Of a DNA stretch of 64,000 nucleotides, positions 35,431-46,983 are shown piece by piece. Source of the stretch: Tulasnella sp. 424 (taxonomy: Eukaryota > Basidiomycota > Agaricomycetes > Cantharellales > Tulasnellaceae); contig WSUB01000049.1 of the NCBI GenBank assembly GCA_019633425.1, forward strand, positions 177,499-241,498, written 5' to 3'. The position numbers were made by a program, and so were the translations under genes. The notes beneath the pieces are model-generated. The model ran no database searches and was not told where the DNA came from. It saw only the letters and a list, made by a program, of their open reading frames with translations. Each line of letters opens with the position of its first letter. The first letter of the stretch is position 1.

Positions 35431-36320
35431 TCGGGTGTGACTTCTCAGTAGATCCCCACTTCCCACAATACTTGGTCCAATCCCAACATTCCAATTCCGG
35501 ATAACCCCGCCTCCATCTGTCTTCAAGGTTCAGTACTCCATAGCGGAAATCCAGGAAGTGTAGGCACGCAACTTCACATAACTTCTCCTGACGATGTCTG
35601 TCGCGTTATTCCACGTTTCTATCCAAGCACCCACGAATGAAGTTGCCAGGCCAAACATGGTGGGGTGCAGATGTCTGAGACTTGAAGAAGGTGCAAGCAA
35701 AGGACTCAATTGGCATCCAAACCGAATGACTCGATACGTATCCGTGTGATATTGTATCCCTGCTTCAAAATGCTTCACATTATGGAGCCACAGTTTATAG
35801 CAAGATGGACCGAGTAGTGAATCTCGGTAGAGGTTCCACTCCCAAAGACCCTCCCGATGGTCAAGCAACCTCCCCCCCAACCATGGGTTCCACCTACCCC
35901 CACATCAGCTTAAAAGAAGCTCCTAGAAACCCAATAAGTGAAGAGAGATCACGAGGAGTCGGCGGACGCTTCAAACGCGCTAGCCGCTCAAGCTGCAGTT
36001 AGGGGGATGCAGGGAGTGAATTCGATGGCGGGAGTGATGATGCTGAGAAGGGAGTCAAGTTCTTGGGTACGTTCACCTCGATTAATCGCTCTACCACTTT
36101 TGTGGACACGATGAAATTCTTCCAGGGGCTCCTTGTCTCCTTCCAGCTCTTTTCTTATTCTTCCACTAAATCAAACCGCTTCATTACATGTCTCAGATAG
36201 TCACAGGATTTAGTACGCAAGGCAACATGACGTATGTATTGATGGTGTCTGTTAATGCTCCCCACTGGTGGTGGCGTACCGATCCTCTAAATCCTCCTGT
36301 CCGCCGTAACCGCCTTCAAT
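35430..36320 (+). pseudogene. P4: relic of the pinin gene block
   Basis: Very diverged but collinear with P1. 35437-35475 is the TGACTTCTCAGTAGATCCCC spacer element, 35490-35530 the CTGTCTTCAAGGTTCAG segment, 35670-35760 the exon end and donor (GAAGAAGGTGCAAGC..GATACGTATCC). 35815-35960 matches the exon region with CAGCTTAAAAGAAGCTCCTAG, and 36130-36290 the 3' flank. All frames are destroyed. Confidence 0.6.
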
Positions 36321-36479
36321 ATCTCCGGTCGGCAAAGTACTCGAATTGTTCTTGGCAGGCGCTGCGCTGTCTTTCTCGAGCTTCTCTCTTAACGCGGCGA
36401 GCTGTTGTTGTTCCTGTAGGAAGCCACATCAGTGAACGGGGTAGGATGACGTATGTGACGTCGGAACGAACCCTCTCAT

Positions 36480-37090
36480 GAGCGAAACGAGCCTCGTCGC
36501 TTTGTTCTTTGGCTTTCCAAGATCCGTCCTGCAATTCGATAGTTAGGCATTGGTATTATCGCACATATGCGGCGGATTTTGATACCTGAGCAGTGTATCC
36601 CGACATTGCGTGTTGTTCAAAGTGGAGCGAAGAGGATGTGGTGCGCCGCGTCATTCCCACCTTGGGAGGTCTCCGTTCGAATTCCCCGGCCTTTCTTGAA
36701 GTTAGCCCACATCTGCCCACATATAGCCAGCGCTTGCTTTGAAACCATGTCTCATAATTCAGCCTCCACCCGTGCAGCATGGCCGATCGTCCTTGGAAGA
36801 GCCGGCCATCAATCATCTAGCCTATTCTTAAGCGCTCGTTATTCGGTCCATACATGTTCGTATTTAAGGTTGCTTATGGAGGGAAAGTCGGTCCGGGAGA
36901 GCTGCCCGATGTGGGGTCGGAATGTCTGCCGTGCCAAGCCCGAACGGCATGGCACCTCCACCCTTCACAAAGACTCCCCGGATCAGCCTTTCACTCCCGA
37001 TCTAGAAGACTAGAAAAACAGTGTACCGCGGACTTTGCGGACGCAGCAGTATTCGGGAGATGACCATTGCTTCTGTCCTATTCTGGCTTT
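36480..37090. repeat. Orphan copy of RTA1 flanking DNA
   Basis: 36500-36760 matches 42257-42480 downstream of the first RTA1-like gene (GTTCTTTGGCTTTCCAAGATCCGT; GATGTGGTGCGCCGCGTCATTC). 36780-37090 matches 42700-43165 (ACATGTTCG..ATTTAAGGTTGCTTATGGA; GCGGACTTTGCGGACGCAGC). No RTA1 coding sequence lies beside it. Confidence 0.7.
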
Positions 37091-37819
37091 TCAGACCTTG
37101 TGGACGTTGTTCCCGCTCCATGGGTAGTGGGTCGTTAGTGATGTGGCCACGTGGAATTTTGGAAGTGTCACGTGTAAATGGCGTGCGTGAATAGGACGGC
37201 TTGTCACCGCCGCGAGCGGTAATTCCCACTCCTTCCATCGGCGATTCGAGTTGAGTGATAGGGTGACATTTACTCATGCTTGATCTTTGTTCCCGTTCGA
37301 TGGGTTCGTTGTTGGCGTTGCTCGACTCGAAATTCGGTACACTTGAGATTATTCTGACGGCGAGCACTGAATTTTAAGTCTGGGCTGTTTGGTCGAGGGG
37401 TGGGATGTTTGATTGATAATCAGGCTCTTTCGTTCTACGAAACTGAAGGTTGGCAAAATCTGTCTGCATGCATGACATCAGGCTGGTTCATCATGTTGTC
37501 TCGTACAGCCAAGAAGGAGCGCGCATTCTACTCCATAAGTACAAAGGACAGGAACGTCGAACGTACGCCGGGGTCGACGATGCGCCACCGCCCTGACGGT
37601 GAAAACGTGTTACAAAAAGATAAAGTTTACTGCACCCCGTTAAAGAAGAGTCACGGGCTCGAGCTCTGTTTTCAGAATCAGCTCGCCTTGGGATCTTGAC
37701 AAATGAGAACACTGCCCAATTTGCCGAACAACTATTATTAGATGAGGGGACGCAGCAACCAGGTAAAATGATCACAGAAATTAACGGTGTTTTATATATG
37801 TACATTATCGCGAAGAGAT
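37091..37819. other. Spacer between RTA1 remnant and oxidase gene
   Basis: No gene was seen. It holds the likely 3' end of the oxidase transcript (minus strand) and, near 37100-37300, two imperfect copies of GTTCCCG[CT]TC[CG]ATGGGT. Confidence 0.4.
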
Positions 37820-39827
37820 CTATGAATGACGAGAAGAGATGCCGCCGGCAATACCTTCCTGTACGACGAGCCTCGCACTCGCCACACAACCTTCCAGCAG
37901 TGGAATGCCCTCGAATGCATACGAACCGCATACCCATATCTTCGGTTCTTCGGTTCCCCCGCTCGCTCGAGAGTTTTGTCGCGCGATTGATGCACCTTGG
38001 AGGGGACCCAATGCTTTCCGCTTTCTCTGTTTCAAGCCGAGCCAATTCCAACATGGTGCCGACTCGGTGCCCGCTCCTGCCGCATCGCAAAAGAGGTCCC
38101 GGAGGGCGAGTTTGGATGAGACGGTGACGATGGCCCGCTCCATCCAGGCGACGGATAGGATGGAAGAAGGGCAAGGCGGGAAAATTGGGTTTGTGGTTTG
38201 ATAAATTGTTTGGGGCGAGGTCGCAGCGGAAAGAGAGGGGAACACAACGTGCGTGGCCATCGCGAAGTTTGGTGGCACGCATATCGAATTCGTCGTCAGC
38301 GGGGACCTTGATTCCGAGGAAATGAAGTTGAGAATTCGGCGATCTGACGCGTTCGGAGGTGAAAGGGAACTATCGGTATGGTTGACCTAAGAGTTTGTAT
38401 ATCAGCTGCTCAGCTCAGGGCGAATAATCATTCTAAGCGGATTCCTTACAACAACGTTCTTCCGGTATTCAAAGTTACTCAAGCATCGGATGAGATTACG
38501 TATTGGGCGAGCTGACGGCTCTGAGGTGATGGATTCCGCATAGGTCGTGAGGATCGGTATTGCTTGATTGGCTTGGGTTGCGATGATGACGTGAGCAAAA
38601 CCATGTATGGCTTCACCATTGGCCGGGATTGCTTCACTTGATCGCGTAAAGTGGACCGATGCCTTGGTGGGATTAGAGGGGTCAGGGGTGATGGATGTGA
38701 TCGTCGAAGAAAGGTGAATATGATGTGGATCGAGCGGGGCTGCAAGACGAGCAACGACATCTTGTACTCCTTGCAAGGCGACATAATTTGGAGTGAAAAT
38801 TCCAAGGTAGATGTAGTCTGAGTGATGGTAATTCACGTCAACACGACCATTATATCAGCCGACCAATAAGGGAAAGAATGGCCGGACATACCGAGTACTT
38901 CTTCAACAGGCATAGTCCAGACATCTTCAATTGTGGCTGTGCAGACACAGCTGAACAATGGAACGACCACCTCCCCAATGAAGCGCCTCCAGCTATCATC
39001 CAACCCTAGCTGACGTGAAATCCAAGTCTTCGGTGTCGTCCGCCTCATCCATTCATCAAGGCGCTCGGTCTGAGACGGCACCCATAATCTATGAGGGATA
39101 GAAAGGAAGAGGAGGCGGAGGTAGTTGAGGAGCAGGAAGAATGTCGAGATGACAAAAGTGGCGAATTGAGCTAGGAGCGGCAAAGTGTTGTGAGCGCATC
39201 TAGGGTTCGACGACGCTATCGGTCTGGATACGCCCTTCAAGCCACTTCGACCATTGTACAGCAATTTGGTCGTCAGCTGAGGCCGCTCCGTCGTCTTTGT
39301 CGACTCTGCCCTGGTTGGGGTTCGGATGGTGGAGAACGAGTAGGTAAAATGGGCTGGGCGAAAAACAACACCAATTTCGCGGTAGAGTTGGACCAGGTTG
39401 AAGTAATACGCTGTAAAGAACTTGTCAGCTGCTACATAACAGGGATACCAGGGGCCTCGGGTGGGACGCGGCACCCAAGATACCCGGCTTACCTTCTTGG
39501 AATGACCGCATTGGTACGTCAACTCGAACGACTTTTCCGTCCTTTACGGGGACAGATATAGAGGATGAGTCCATTCCGAGAGCGGCAGCCTGATGTGATG
39601 CAATGGTGGTCAACATGCGTCCACTAGGCCATGGTTGGGCGGAAGTTGTGTCGTTCCGCAAAAACTGAGGGGCACACCTTCTCGAACAAATGGACTTCAA
39701 ATAAAGGTCCCTCGCCTCGCTGAAGACCCTTTTGCTTTTCTTTAGATAGGTAGTAGACAGCGCTAAGGCCAGCTAAGCCGCTGCCAATGATGGCCACTTT
39801 CACAGGCGACGTTATTGAGGATTTCAT
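37820..39827 (-). CDS. FAD/NAD(P)-binding amine-oxidase-like protein
   Basis: Five exons, 39827-39678, 39590-39493, 39410-38892, 38817-38451 and 38386-37820, add to 1701 nt (566 residues) in perfect phase. The N-terminus has the dinucleotide-binding loop KVAIIGSGLAGLSAVYYLS, followed by FEKAAALGMDSSSISV, DVPMRSFQE and YYFNLVQLYREIGV. Later come FTPNYVALQGVQDVV, VIIATQANQAIP, NFEYRKNVVVNHTDSSLSP, and a C-terminal FAD-contact region GPLQGA..IWVCGSYAFEGIP. This matches the conserved flavin-containing amine-oxidase-like family that includes bacterial proteins often linked to cyclopropane-fatty-acid loci. The substrate is unknown. A hydrophobic stretch around 39130-39170 might anchor it to a membrane. 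It is single copy here, flanked by RTA1-related repeats on both sides. Confidence 0.85.
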
Positions 39828-40060
39828 CGTGTCGTCCCCTACCGTTTCTTCGCTTGGTGTTCAGTAGATATAGAGAGATGGATATTTGTTTTTAAGCGAG
39901 AAAGAAAGTTGACTTCAATGGTAGTAACAATGTTGTTTGATATTTGAAACGTGGTATATATATGGTTGTAAGCTGGTGGGTGCTGACGAAAGAAAAAACC
40001 CGAAATGAGACAAGGGAATTCTGCTCCGTTGACGTTGAATGGTCATGGCCGATTTCCACG
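39828..40060. other. Promoter region of the oxidase gene
   Basis: The 5' flank of the minus-strand oxidase gene, AT-rich with a TATATATA run at 39955-39962 that could serve as a TATA element about 130 bp upstream of the ATG. Confidence 0.4.
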
Positions 40061-40079
40061 CACAGTTCATTCTTTTCGA

Positions 40080-40440
40080 AATCGGTGATGTTGAAAATCT
40101 CTGAACAGTTGCATCCGCGGCTGTCGGAGCAGTGGGAAGGGTTCGGTCCACGAGCCCGGGGTGTTGAAGCCGTAGTAATCACCACACTAAACATCCGAGG
40201 TGTATTCCGGCTTAACATCGAAGCGCTCGTGTCTCGCTCCTCTAGGGTATTGGGACGTTGTCGACATTGGTAATGTTAAAGATCTCGCAGAGTTGCAGCT
40301 GCGGCTATTTGGGAAAGGGTCCTGGCCACGTGATCGGGTGGTGAAGCCGTAATTCAAGGCATGTAGTCACCACACCAAACACTCGAGGTGTATCACTGCT
40401 TGACATCGAAGCGCTCATGTCTCGCTCCTCTAGGGGATCG
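40080..40440. repeat. Tandem ~180-bp upstream module of RTA1-1 (two copies)
   Basis: Copies at about 40080-40255 and 40265-40440 share GAAGCCGTA, ACCACAC[TC]AAAC, CGAGGTGTAT and ACATCGAAGCGCTC, then TGTCTCGCTCCTCTAGGG. Single copies precede the second RTA1-like gene (43160-43325) and the third (46480-46650, more diverged). Confidence 0.75.
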
Positions 40441-40655
40441 TCACCGATCGGAGCTCAAGTTGGTTGCGTAACGCTACTTCCCCGCGTCAATCGGCGAGTC
40501 TCCGAACTGCTGGGCTGCATGTGTTTTTGAGATCAAGGACAAGACGCCTCCACCTTCGCTCTTCGAGTCGGACACGGTCCGAACCTGACTGGTCAAGTCT
40601 ACGAATGCCATGTCTCCATCACGTCTCAAATTGTGCAGTGGGGATCAAAGGTCGA

Positions 40656-40661
40656 TATAAA
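40656..40661 (+). promoter_or_regulatory. TATA box of RTA1-1
   Basis: TATAAA inside GTCGATATAAAGTCGG, 126 bp before the ATG. The 16-bp context is conserved at all three RTA1-like genes. Confidence 0.65.
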
Positions 40662-40786
40662 GTCGGCTGTCTGAGAGTCCCAGCTTTACATCAACATTCA
40701 GTGCCACACGCAGATCCTCAAGCCACCTAATCGTTCTCCAGACGTTCACCAAGCCTAACCTAGCACCACAGCAGAGGAAGTTCACC

Positions 40787-42069
40787 ATGATCGACGACAG
40801 CCCTTACGGATACGTCCCCACCCTTTGGATTTGCGCTTTGTTCCTAGTGCTCTACTCGCTAACGTCTGGTGAGTGCGGCCTCAAGCCCCGTTGGAGGTTC
40901 GACGCATGCTGAATCCCGTTCGTTCCTGAAGTGGCACACCTCGCTCAAGCAACCTACTATCGGATGTGGTGGCTCCTCCCCACGATGGTCCTGGGGGGCA
41001 TTGGCGAGATCATTGGGTGGGCTGGACGAACGTGGTCCAGCCAGAATTACAGTAAAGACAGTCCATTCTTCATGAAGTAAGTGGGACTGAACATTTTATT
41101 TAACGATCCATGCTGATAGGACGTGCTTCAACAGCATCGTCTGCACGATCATTGCACCTAGTTTCATGACTGCCGGTACGTCTTCTTGAGAGTTTGGTTA
41201 TCGTTGTTCCTTGGCTAAACGAGTCTCTCTTGCAGCAATGTTCATTATTGTGGGGCGAATCATCAATCTCGTAGGAACCGAATACAGCCGCCTTCGGCCC
41301 CGGACCTGTAAGCACTTGGCCCCGCCGGCCGGGTCCCGCCCAGTGCCGAAGCAGATCCTAAAATACTTCTTTCCCTTCAGACTCTATTCTCTTCATCAGC
41401 GCCGACTTCGTCGCCCTCGTCGTCCAGGCCATTGGCGGTGCTACAGCATCAAGCGCAGACGACCCCAAAGGCGCCGAGAAAGGAGCCAATATCATGGTCG
41501 CCGGTATCCTCGTCCAAATGGGTACGCTGTTCCCCTATTCCACCCCTCAGCGCCTCACATGACTAATCGGCTCACTTTTATTACAGTGGCCATCACAATC
41601 TACTGCATTATCCAAGGCGATTATCTGTGGCGCGTCTTGACTGACCGTCCTATCCGACCCCGCTCCTCTCCATCGGGCATTGTCACTCCCCGATCCGACA
41701 TTGAAGATGCCTCCAACAATTTTACCCTCGAGAAGGAAGCAGCATCAGGTCGTGCGCGCCTCACGCCCAACATCAGGAATATGTTGATTGGTTTGGGTAT
41801 CACGACCGTGTTCATCTACATCCGGAGCATCTACCGAACCATCGAGCTCTTGGGCGGATGGAATGGTGCGATCTTCGTTAACGAGAAGCTTTTCAGTACG
41901 TGCCTACATTCATTTCGAGTGCAAGTGTGATCCAGAAGACTAATGCGATTCCTTGTTCACTTCAGATGCTTTGGACGGAATGCCAATCTTTGTGGCGATG
42001 TTCGTGCTGAACGTCTTCCACCCTGGCCGCTTCATTGCTATCGGAAAGGAAAGGAACGCCATCGCATAA
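40787..42069 (+). CDS. RTA1-1: RTA1-like multi-pass membrane protein
   Basis: Seven exons, 40787-40868, 40932-41076, 41135-41175, 41236-41307, 41381-41521, 41587-41895 and 41966-42069, total 894 nt (297 residues) in phase. It has the RTA1-family layout of about seven helices: IPTLWICALFLVLYSLT-type N-terminal helix, YYRMWWLLPTMVLGGIGEII, IIAPSFMTAAMFIIVGRI, the family signature SADFVALVVQAIGGA, VAITIYCIIQGDYLWR, LIGLGITTVFIYIRSIYR and MPIFVAMFVLNVFHPGR. RTA1-type proteins (Rta1, Rsb1) are plasma-membrane proteins linked to sphingoid-base export and to tolerance of toxic compounds; that role is inherited from the family, not shown here. It is first of three tandem copies, with no break found. 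Confidence 0.9.
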
Positions 42070-43158
42070 AAATAGAGCTCTGGGATCTCGGTGGATGTAG
42101 TGTGTATGCATTTTGTACTGGACGGGCAGGCACTTGGCCCTTGTTTTTTTAATCTTCGATGGACTCTGCTCGACTTCTTTCACGACTCATTTTGTTTTAC
42201 GCGTTATTGTATACTGGCTGGATTATGACCCTAATTCAATACACGTTCACTCGTTCTGTTCTTTGGCTTTCCAAGATCCGTCATACACGTCAAAGATCAG
42301 ACGTTACTGTGCATATGCGAAAGATTTTGATACACGAGAAGTGGATCCCGACATTACTGTTGAAGGAGCCAAAGAGGATGTGGTGCGCCGCGTCATTCCT
42401 ACCATGGGAGGTCTCCCTACGCGTTCCCTTCTCTCGAAGTTGGCTCCCCTCCAGACAGCGCTTGCTCTGGAATTTACCCTCACAACTCACCATCCATATC
42501 TGTGCAGCACGGCCACTCGCCCTAGAAGGAGCCAACCAGCTTATCATAAGCGCTCGTGGTTCGATCCATGCCCTATATGTTTATATTATGGAAGGGTTTG
42601 CGGGACACAACCGCGCGTGACGTCTCAGTGGATCCCCACTTCCCACAGCATTTCGCTCCCAAACTTGTGGTGCGCCGTCGCCGCCTCCCGCCTTGCGAGG
42701 TCTCCGTTCCTTGGAAGAGCCGACCATCAATTAATGCCAGCCTATTTGTCAGCGCTCGTTTTCCGACCCATACATGTTCGCATTTAAGGTTGCTTATGGA
42801 CCAGGGAAGGTTGGTCGGGGACAGCTGCCCGATGTGGCGTAGGAATGTCTGCCGTCAGCCAAGCCTGAACGATCTCGGCATGGCACCTCTTGGCACCTCC
42901 ACCCTTTCACAAAGATTCCCCAGATCAACCTTTCATTCACTCCCGATCGAGAAGACTAGTTCAGTGCACCGCGGACTTTGCGGACGCAGCAGTATTCGGG
43001 AGATGACTGTTGCTTCTATCCTCAAAGGGGAAGTTGAACTGCCTCAAGGAGCGCTAATTTTGCGAAAAGCTCACCACCTGGCGTCGTTCTAATGGAGTAC
43101 GTACACAACTGTTGCGCCGCAGATCATCGGTTACAGAACAAGCTTATTCTGGCCTTTC
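42070..43158. repeat. Downstream block D1 of RTA1-1
   Basis: Related to 44937-45350 and 36480-37090. It contains a coherent plus-frame remnant (DFDTREVDPDITVEGAKED, then VVRRVIPTMGGLPTRSLLSK, 42300-42440). It also contains a partial internal duplication (42380-42580 with 42670-42800), between which lies a TGACGTCTCAGTGGATCCCC element at 42618. The remnant frame is broken in the other copies, so I do not call a gene. Confidence 0.55.
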
Positions 43159-43537
43159 AGACCTTGTGATATTGAAAAGCATCCGCGGCTGTTGGGAAGG
43201 GTTCGGTCCACGTGCTCGGGGTGTTGAAGCCGTAGTTCAGGCATGCAATCATCACACTAAACAGTCGAGGTGTATTCCGGCTTAACATCGAAGCGCTCGT
43301 GTCTTGCTCCTCTAGGGTATCATCGCCGGTCGGAGGTCAAGTTGGGTGCGCAACACTACTTCCCCGCGTCAATCGGCGAGTCTCCGACCTGCTGGGCCCC
43401 CGCGTTTGTTTTTGGAATCAAGGTCAAGACTCACCGCCTCGCTCCCCGAGTCGGACGCAGCCCGAATCTCACTGGTTAAATCTAGGAATGCCATGTTTGC
43501 ATCACGTCCCAGATTGCGCAGTGGGGATCAAAGTCGA

Positions 43538-43543
43538 TATAAA
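43538..43543 (+). promoter_or_regulatory. TATA box of RTA1-2
   Basis: TATAAA in the same GTCGATATAAAGTCGG context as RTA1-1, 126 bp before the ATG. Confidence 0.65.
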
Positions 43544-43668
43544 GTCGGCTGTCTGGGAGTCCCAGCTTTACATCAACCTTCAGTGCCACACGCAGATCCT
43601 CAAGCCACCTAATCGTTCTCCAGACATTCGCCAAGCCTACCCTAGCACTACAGCAGAGGAAGTTCAAC

Positions 43669-44936
43669 ATGATTGAAGACAGCCCTTATGGATACATCCC
43701 TACCCTTTGGATTTGCGTTCTGTTCGTAGTGCTCTACTCGCTGACGTCTGGTGAGTGCAGCCTCAAGCCCCGTTGCAGGTTCGACGCATGCTGAACCCCG
43801 TTCGTTCCCGAAGCGGCACACCTCGCTCAAGCGACATACTATCGGATGTGGTGGCTCTTCCCTACGATGGTCCTGGGGGGCATTGGCGAGATCATTGGGT
43901 GGGCTGGACGAACGTGGTCCAGCAAGAATTACAATAGCGACAATGCATTCTACATGAAGTAAGTAAGACTGAATGTTCCTCTCACGACTCATGCTGACGG
44001 GACGTGCTTCAACAGCATCGTCTGCACGATCATTGCACCTAGTTTCATGACTGCCGGTACGTCTTCTTGAGAGCTTGGTGATCGTTGTTCCTTGGCTTAA
44101 CGAGTCTCTCTCGCAGCAATGTTCATTATCGTGGGACGAATCATCAACCTCGTAGGAACAGAGTACAGCCGTCTTCGGCCCCGGACCTGTAAGTACTTGG
44201 CCTCGCCGGCCGGGTCCCGCTCAGTGCCGAAACAGATCCTAAAATATTCCTTTCCCTTCAGACTCTATTCTCTTCATCAGTGCCGACTTCATCGCCCTCG
44301 TCGTCCAGGCCATCGGCGGTGCTACAGCATCAAGCGCAGACGATCCAAAAGGCGCCGAGAAAGGAGCCAATATCATGGTCGCCGGTATCATCGTCCAGAT
44401 GGGTACGCTGCTCGCCTGTTCCACCCTCGGCGCCCTACATGACCAATCTGCTCACTCCTATTACAGTTGCCATCACAATCTACTGCATTATCCAAGGCGA
44501 CTATTTGTGGCGGGTCTTAACTGACCGTCCTATCCGACCCCGCTCCTCTTCATCGGTCGGATCCGACATTGAAGATGCCTCGAACACTTTTACCCTTGAG
44601 AAGGAAGGTGCATCAGGTCGTGCGCGTCTCACGCCCAACATCAGGACCATGTTGATTGGTTTGGGCATCGCGACCGTGTTCATCTACATCCGGAGCATCT
44701 ACCGAACCATCGAGCTCTTGGGCGGATGGAATGGTGCGATCTTCGTCAATGAGAGGCTTTTCAGTACGTGCCTATATTCATTCTGGGTTTAATGGGCTCC
44801 GGAAGACTAATACGATTCCTTGTTCACTTCAGATTCTTTGGACGGAATGCCAATCTTTGTGGCGATGTTCGTGCTGAACGTCTTCCACCCTGGCCGCTTC
44901 ATCGCTATCGGAAAGGAAAGGAACGCTATCGCATAA
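43669..44936 (+). CDS. RTA1-2: RTA1-like multi-pass membrane protein
   Basis: The same seven-exon structure and splice sites as RTA1-1, with GTGAGT, GTAAGT and GTACGT donors at matching positions. The protein differs by scattered substitutions and by loss of a few residues in the cytosolic loop: RPIRPRSSSSVGSDIEDA against RPRSSPSGIVTPRSDIEDA. Signature SADFIALVVQAIGGA is retained, and the end MPIFVAMFVLNVFHPGR..KERNAIA is identical. It is closer to RTA1-1 than to RTA1-3, so it came from the more recent duplication. No stop or frameshift was seen. Confidence 0.9.
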
Positions 44937-46480
44937 AAAATAGACCTCTGGGATCTCGTGGATGTGATGTGTATGCATTTCGTACTAGACTGGCAGGCAC
45001 CTGGCCTTTGTTTTTATAATCTTCGATGGACTCTGCTCGACTCCTTTCACGACCCATTTTGTTTTCTTCGTTAATGTATATTGGCTGGATTATGGCTCTA
45101 ATTCGATACCCGTTCACTTCCTCTGTTTTTTGGCTTTGCAAGATCCGTCCTCCAAGTCAAGGGTTAGACATACCGTGCATATGCGACGGATTTGATACCC
45201 GAGAAGTGTATCCCGGGATTGCTGTTGAAAGAGCCAAAGAAGATGCGGTGCCCCGCGTCGTTCCTCCCTTGGGAGGTTTCCCTACGCGTTCCCCTCTCTC
45301 GAAGTTGACCCCCCTCCAGACTCACCATCCATCTGATTCGTTCCTTGCCCCATGCTTACATCAGGATGCTTGTAGCATTACAACAGCAAAGACCAAAATA
45401 TTGAATGGGGGAGTTCAGCCGGGGAGAACTACCCGATGCAGCGTAGGAACCTCTGGGGTCAGGAAAGGGCTAAGCTCGAACGATCCCGGCATTAGTGTTG
45501 CCGCGGAGTCCAAGTTGTCGAAGGAAGTTTCGATTTCGAGCTCCTTTGACGGACAGTCGTTAACTTCAATCAACTTCGACCTGGCGAAGTGATGCCGAAG
45601 GAAGCCCCGACTCGGAAGTACTTCAATCCCCTTTGGACGATGAAAATGGTTCTCATCATATATTGGATCTGGTGGCCAGTAATTACTGCCCTGAATTGTT
45701 CGATATTGAACGACCCTTCTCTGCCGTGTCGCCTTCACCGATTTCCTCTTTCCCATCTCGGAAAAACCGCTTTCGCGCAGGAGTCGAAGCGTGACCAAGC
45801 AACGTGTTAGATCGGGTTTCTGAAGAGCGGAATACGGCACGAGGATGATTAAGAAACGTTGTCATCCTGGTTCCGTGTTCGCCTCGGCGAGGGGGGACGA
45901 AAGGGAACACACAAAACAAACAATGATAAAGCGAGTGTAAAGGGAAGATGCGTGCCGGACGAGTATGGAACTAGGACGATGCCATTTCTTTCATCCTCAC
46001 TCCATCTTCGCTGCGCTGAAAGGGAACGAGGATGCTAACGTTTCTTAACCATCTTGAACCACCTTTGGAAACGCGATCTCCCACGTTGTGCCAGGGAGTC
46101 AGGGACTTCACTTCGATTTTTCGAAGTTTGTCGAAGTTGACAGTTCGATGCCCCGCGGCAACGTTCCCACCTCGACTTGGCACCTTCACACACTTCTGGC
46201 GCCCCTATGAACCTTTCAACTACAACGACCACGACGGCTTCCACTGGCCGATCTAGGATACATCCGGTACACTGCGGAACTTGCAGGCTCCATCAGAATT
46301 CGGGGAATGACCATGGCTTCTATTTCGGAGCAGTAAGAAGAACTGCCTCGGGGCGCTGCTGCTGCGACGAAAGGTCATCGCTACGCGCGGTTCGGATTAC
46401 ATACGCACATAGCTGTTGCGGCGCAGATCCCACGTTTTACACAGAGACCTTATTCTAGTTTTTAGACCTTGCGAGTGTTG
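44937..46480. repeat. Downstream block of RTA1-2 and spacer
   Basis: 44937-45350 is a copy of the D1 block (GTTTTTTGGCTTTGCAAGATCCGTCC; GTGCCCCGCGTCGTTCCTCC). 45350-46300 is not repeated in the window, and the open frames in it overlap on both strands; I see no gene. Confidence 0.55.
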
Positions 46481-46857
46481 TCGGTATCTTTGAAAATCTG
46501 GAAAGTCGGCTTGGAGAAGTGGGGAGGGATCTGATCGGGCTGCATAAGCCGTTGTTCAGGCGCGCAATCAGCGCGCCAAACGCTCGATGCGTATTCTTGC
46601 TTTCCATTGAAGCGTTCGTGTATCGCTTCTCTAGGGTACTATCCCCTGCCGACGCCCTCATTGGATGTGCAGTGTTACTTCGCGTCAATCGGGGAGTTTC
46701 CGACCTGCTGGATTCCTGGGTTTTGTTGTTATCGCCGTCAAGGACTCACTGCCTTGGCGGCTCGCCAAGCCGGACACGCCCCGAGGCTCACTAGTCACGT
46801 CTGGAAATGTCATGTTGACATCATATACCAAATTCCGCAGTAGGAATCAAATGTCGA

Positions 46858-46863
46858 TATAAA
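46858..46863 (+). promoter_or_regulatory. TATA box of RTA1-3
   Basis: TATAAA in GTCGATATAAAGTCGG, 121 bp upstream of the ATG at 46984. Confidence 0.65.
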
Positions 46864-46983
46864 GTCGGGAGTCAGAGCGGTCCCAGCCTTACATCAACCT
46901 CCCAGGGCCACACGCAGCTCCTCAAGCCACCTAATCCCTCTCTAAACATTCGCCAAGCCTAACGTATCGCTACAGCTAACGAC

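Noticed and set aside
35170..35526. Minus-strand gene of 118 residues
   Set aside because: Its first third lies in the duplicated spacer of the P4 relic, the start is not ATG-supported, and no neighbouring exon keeps frame.
42200..42660. TGACGTC as a proven CRE-type regulatory site
   Set aside because: It sits inside a dispersed repeat far from starts; the palindrome alone is too short to support regulation.
45026..45592. Plus-strand frame of 188 codons after RTA1-2
   Set aside because: It begins in the RTA1 3' flank, the first 40 codons are just the conserved 3' UTR, and the equivalent frame after RTA1-1 is different and broken.
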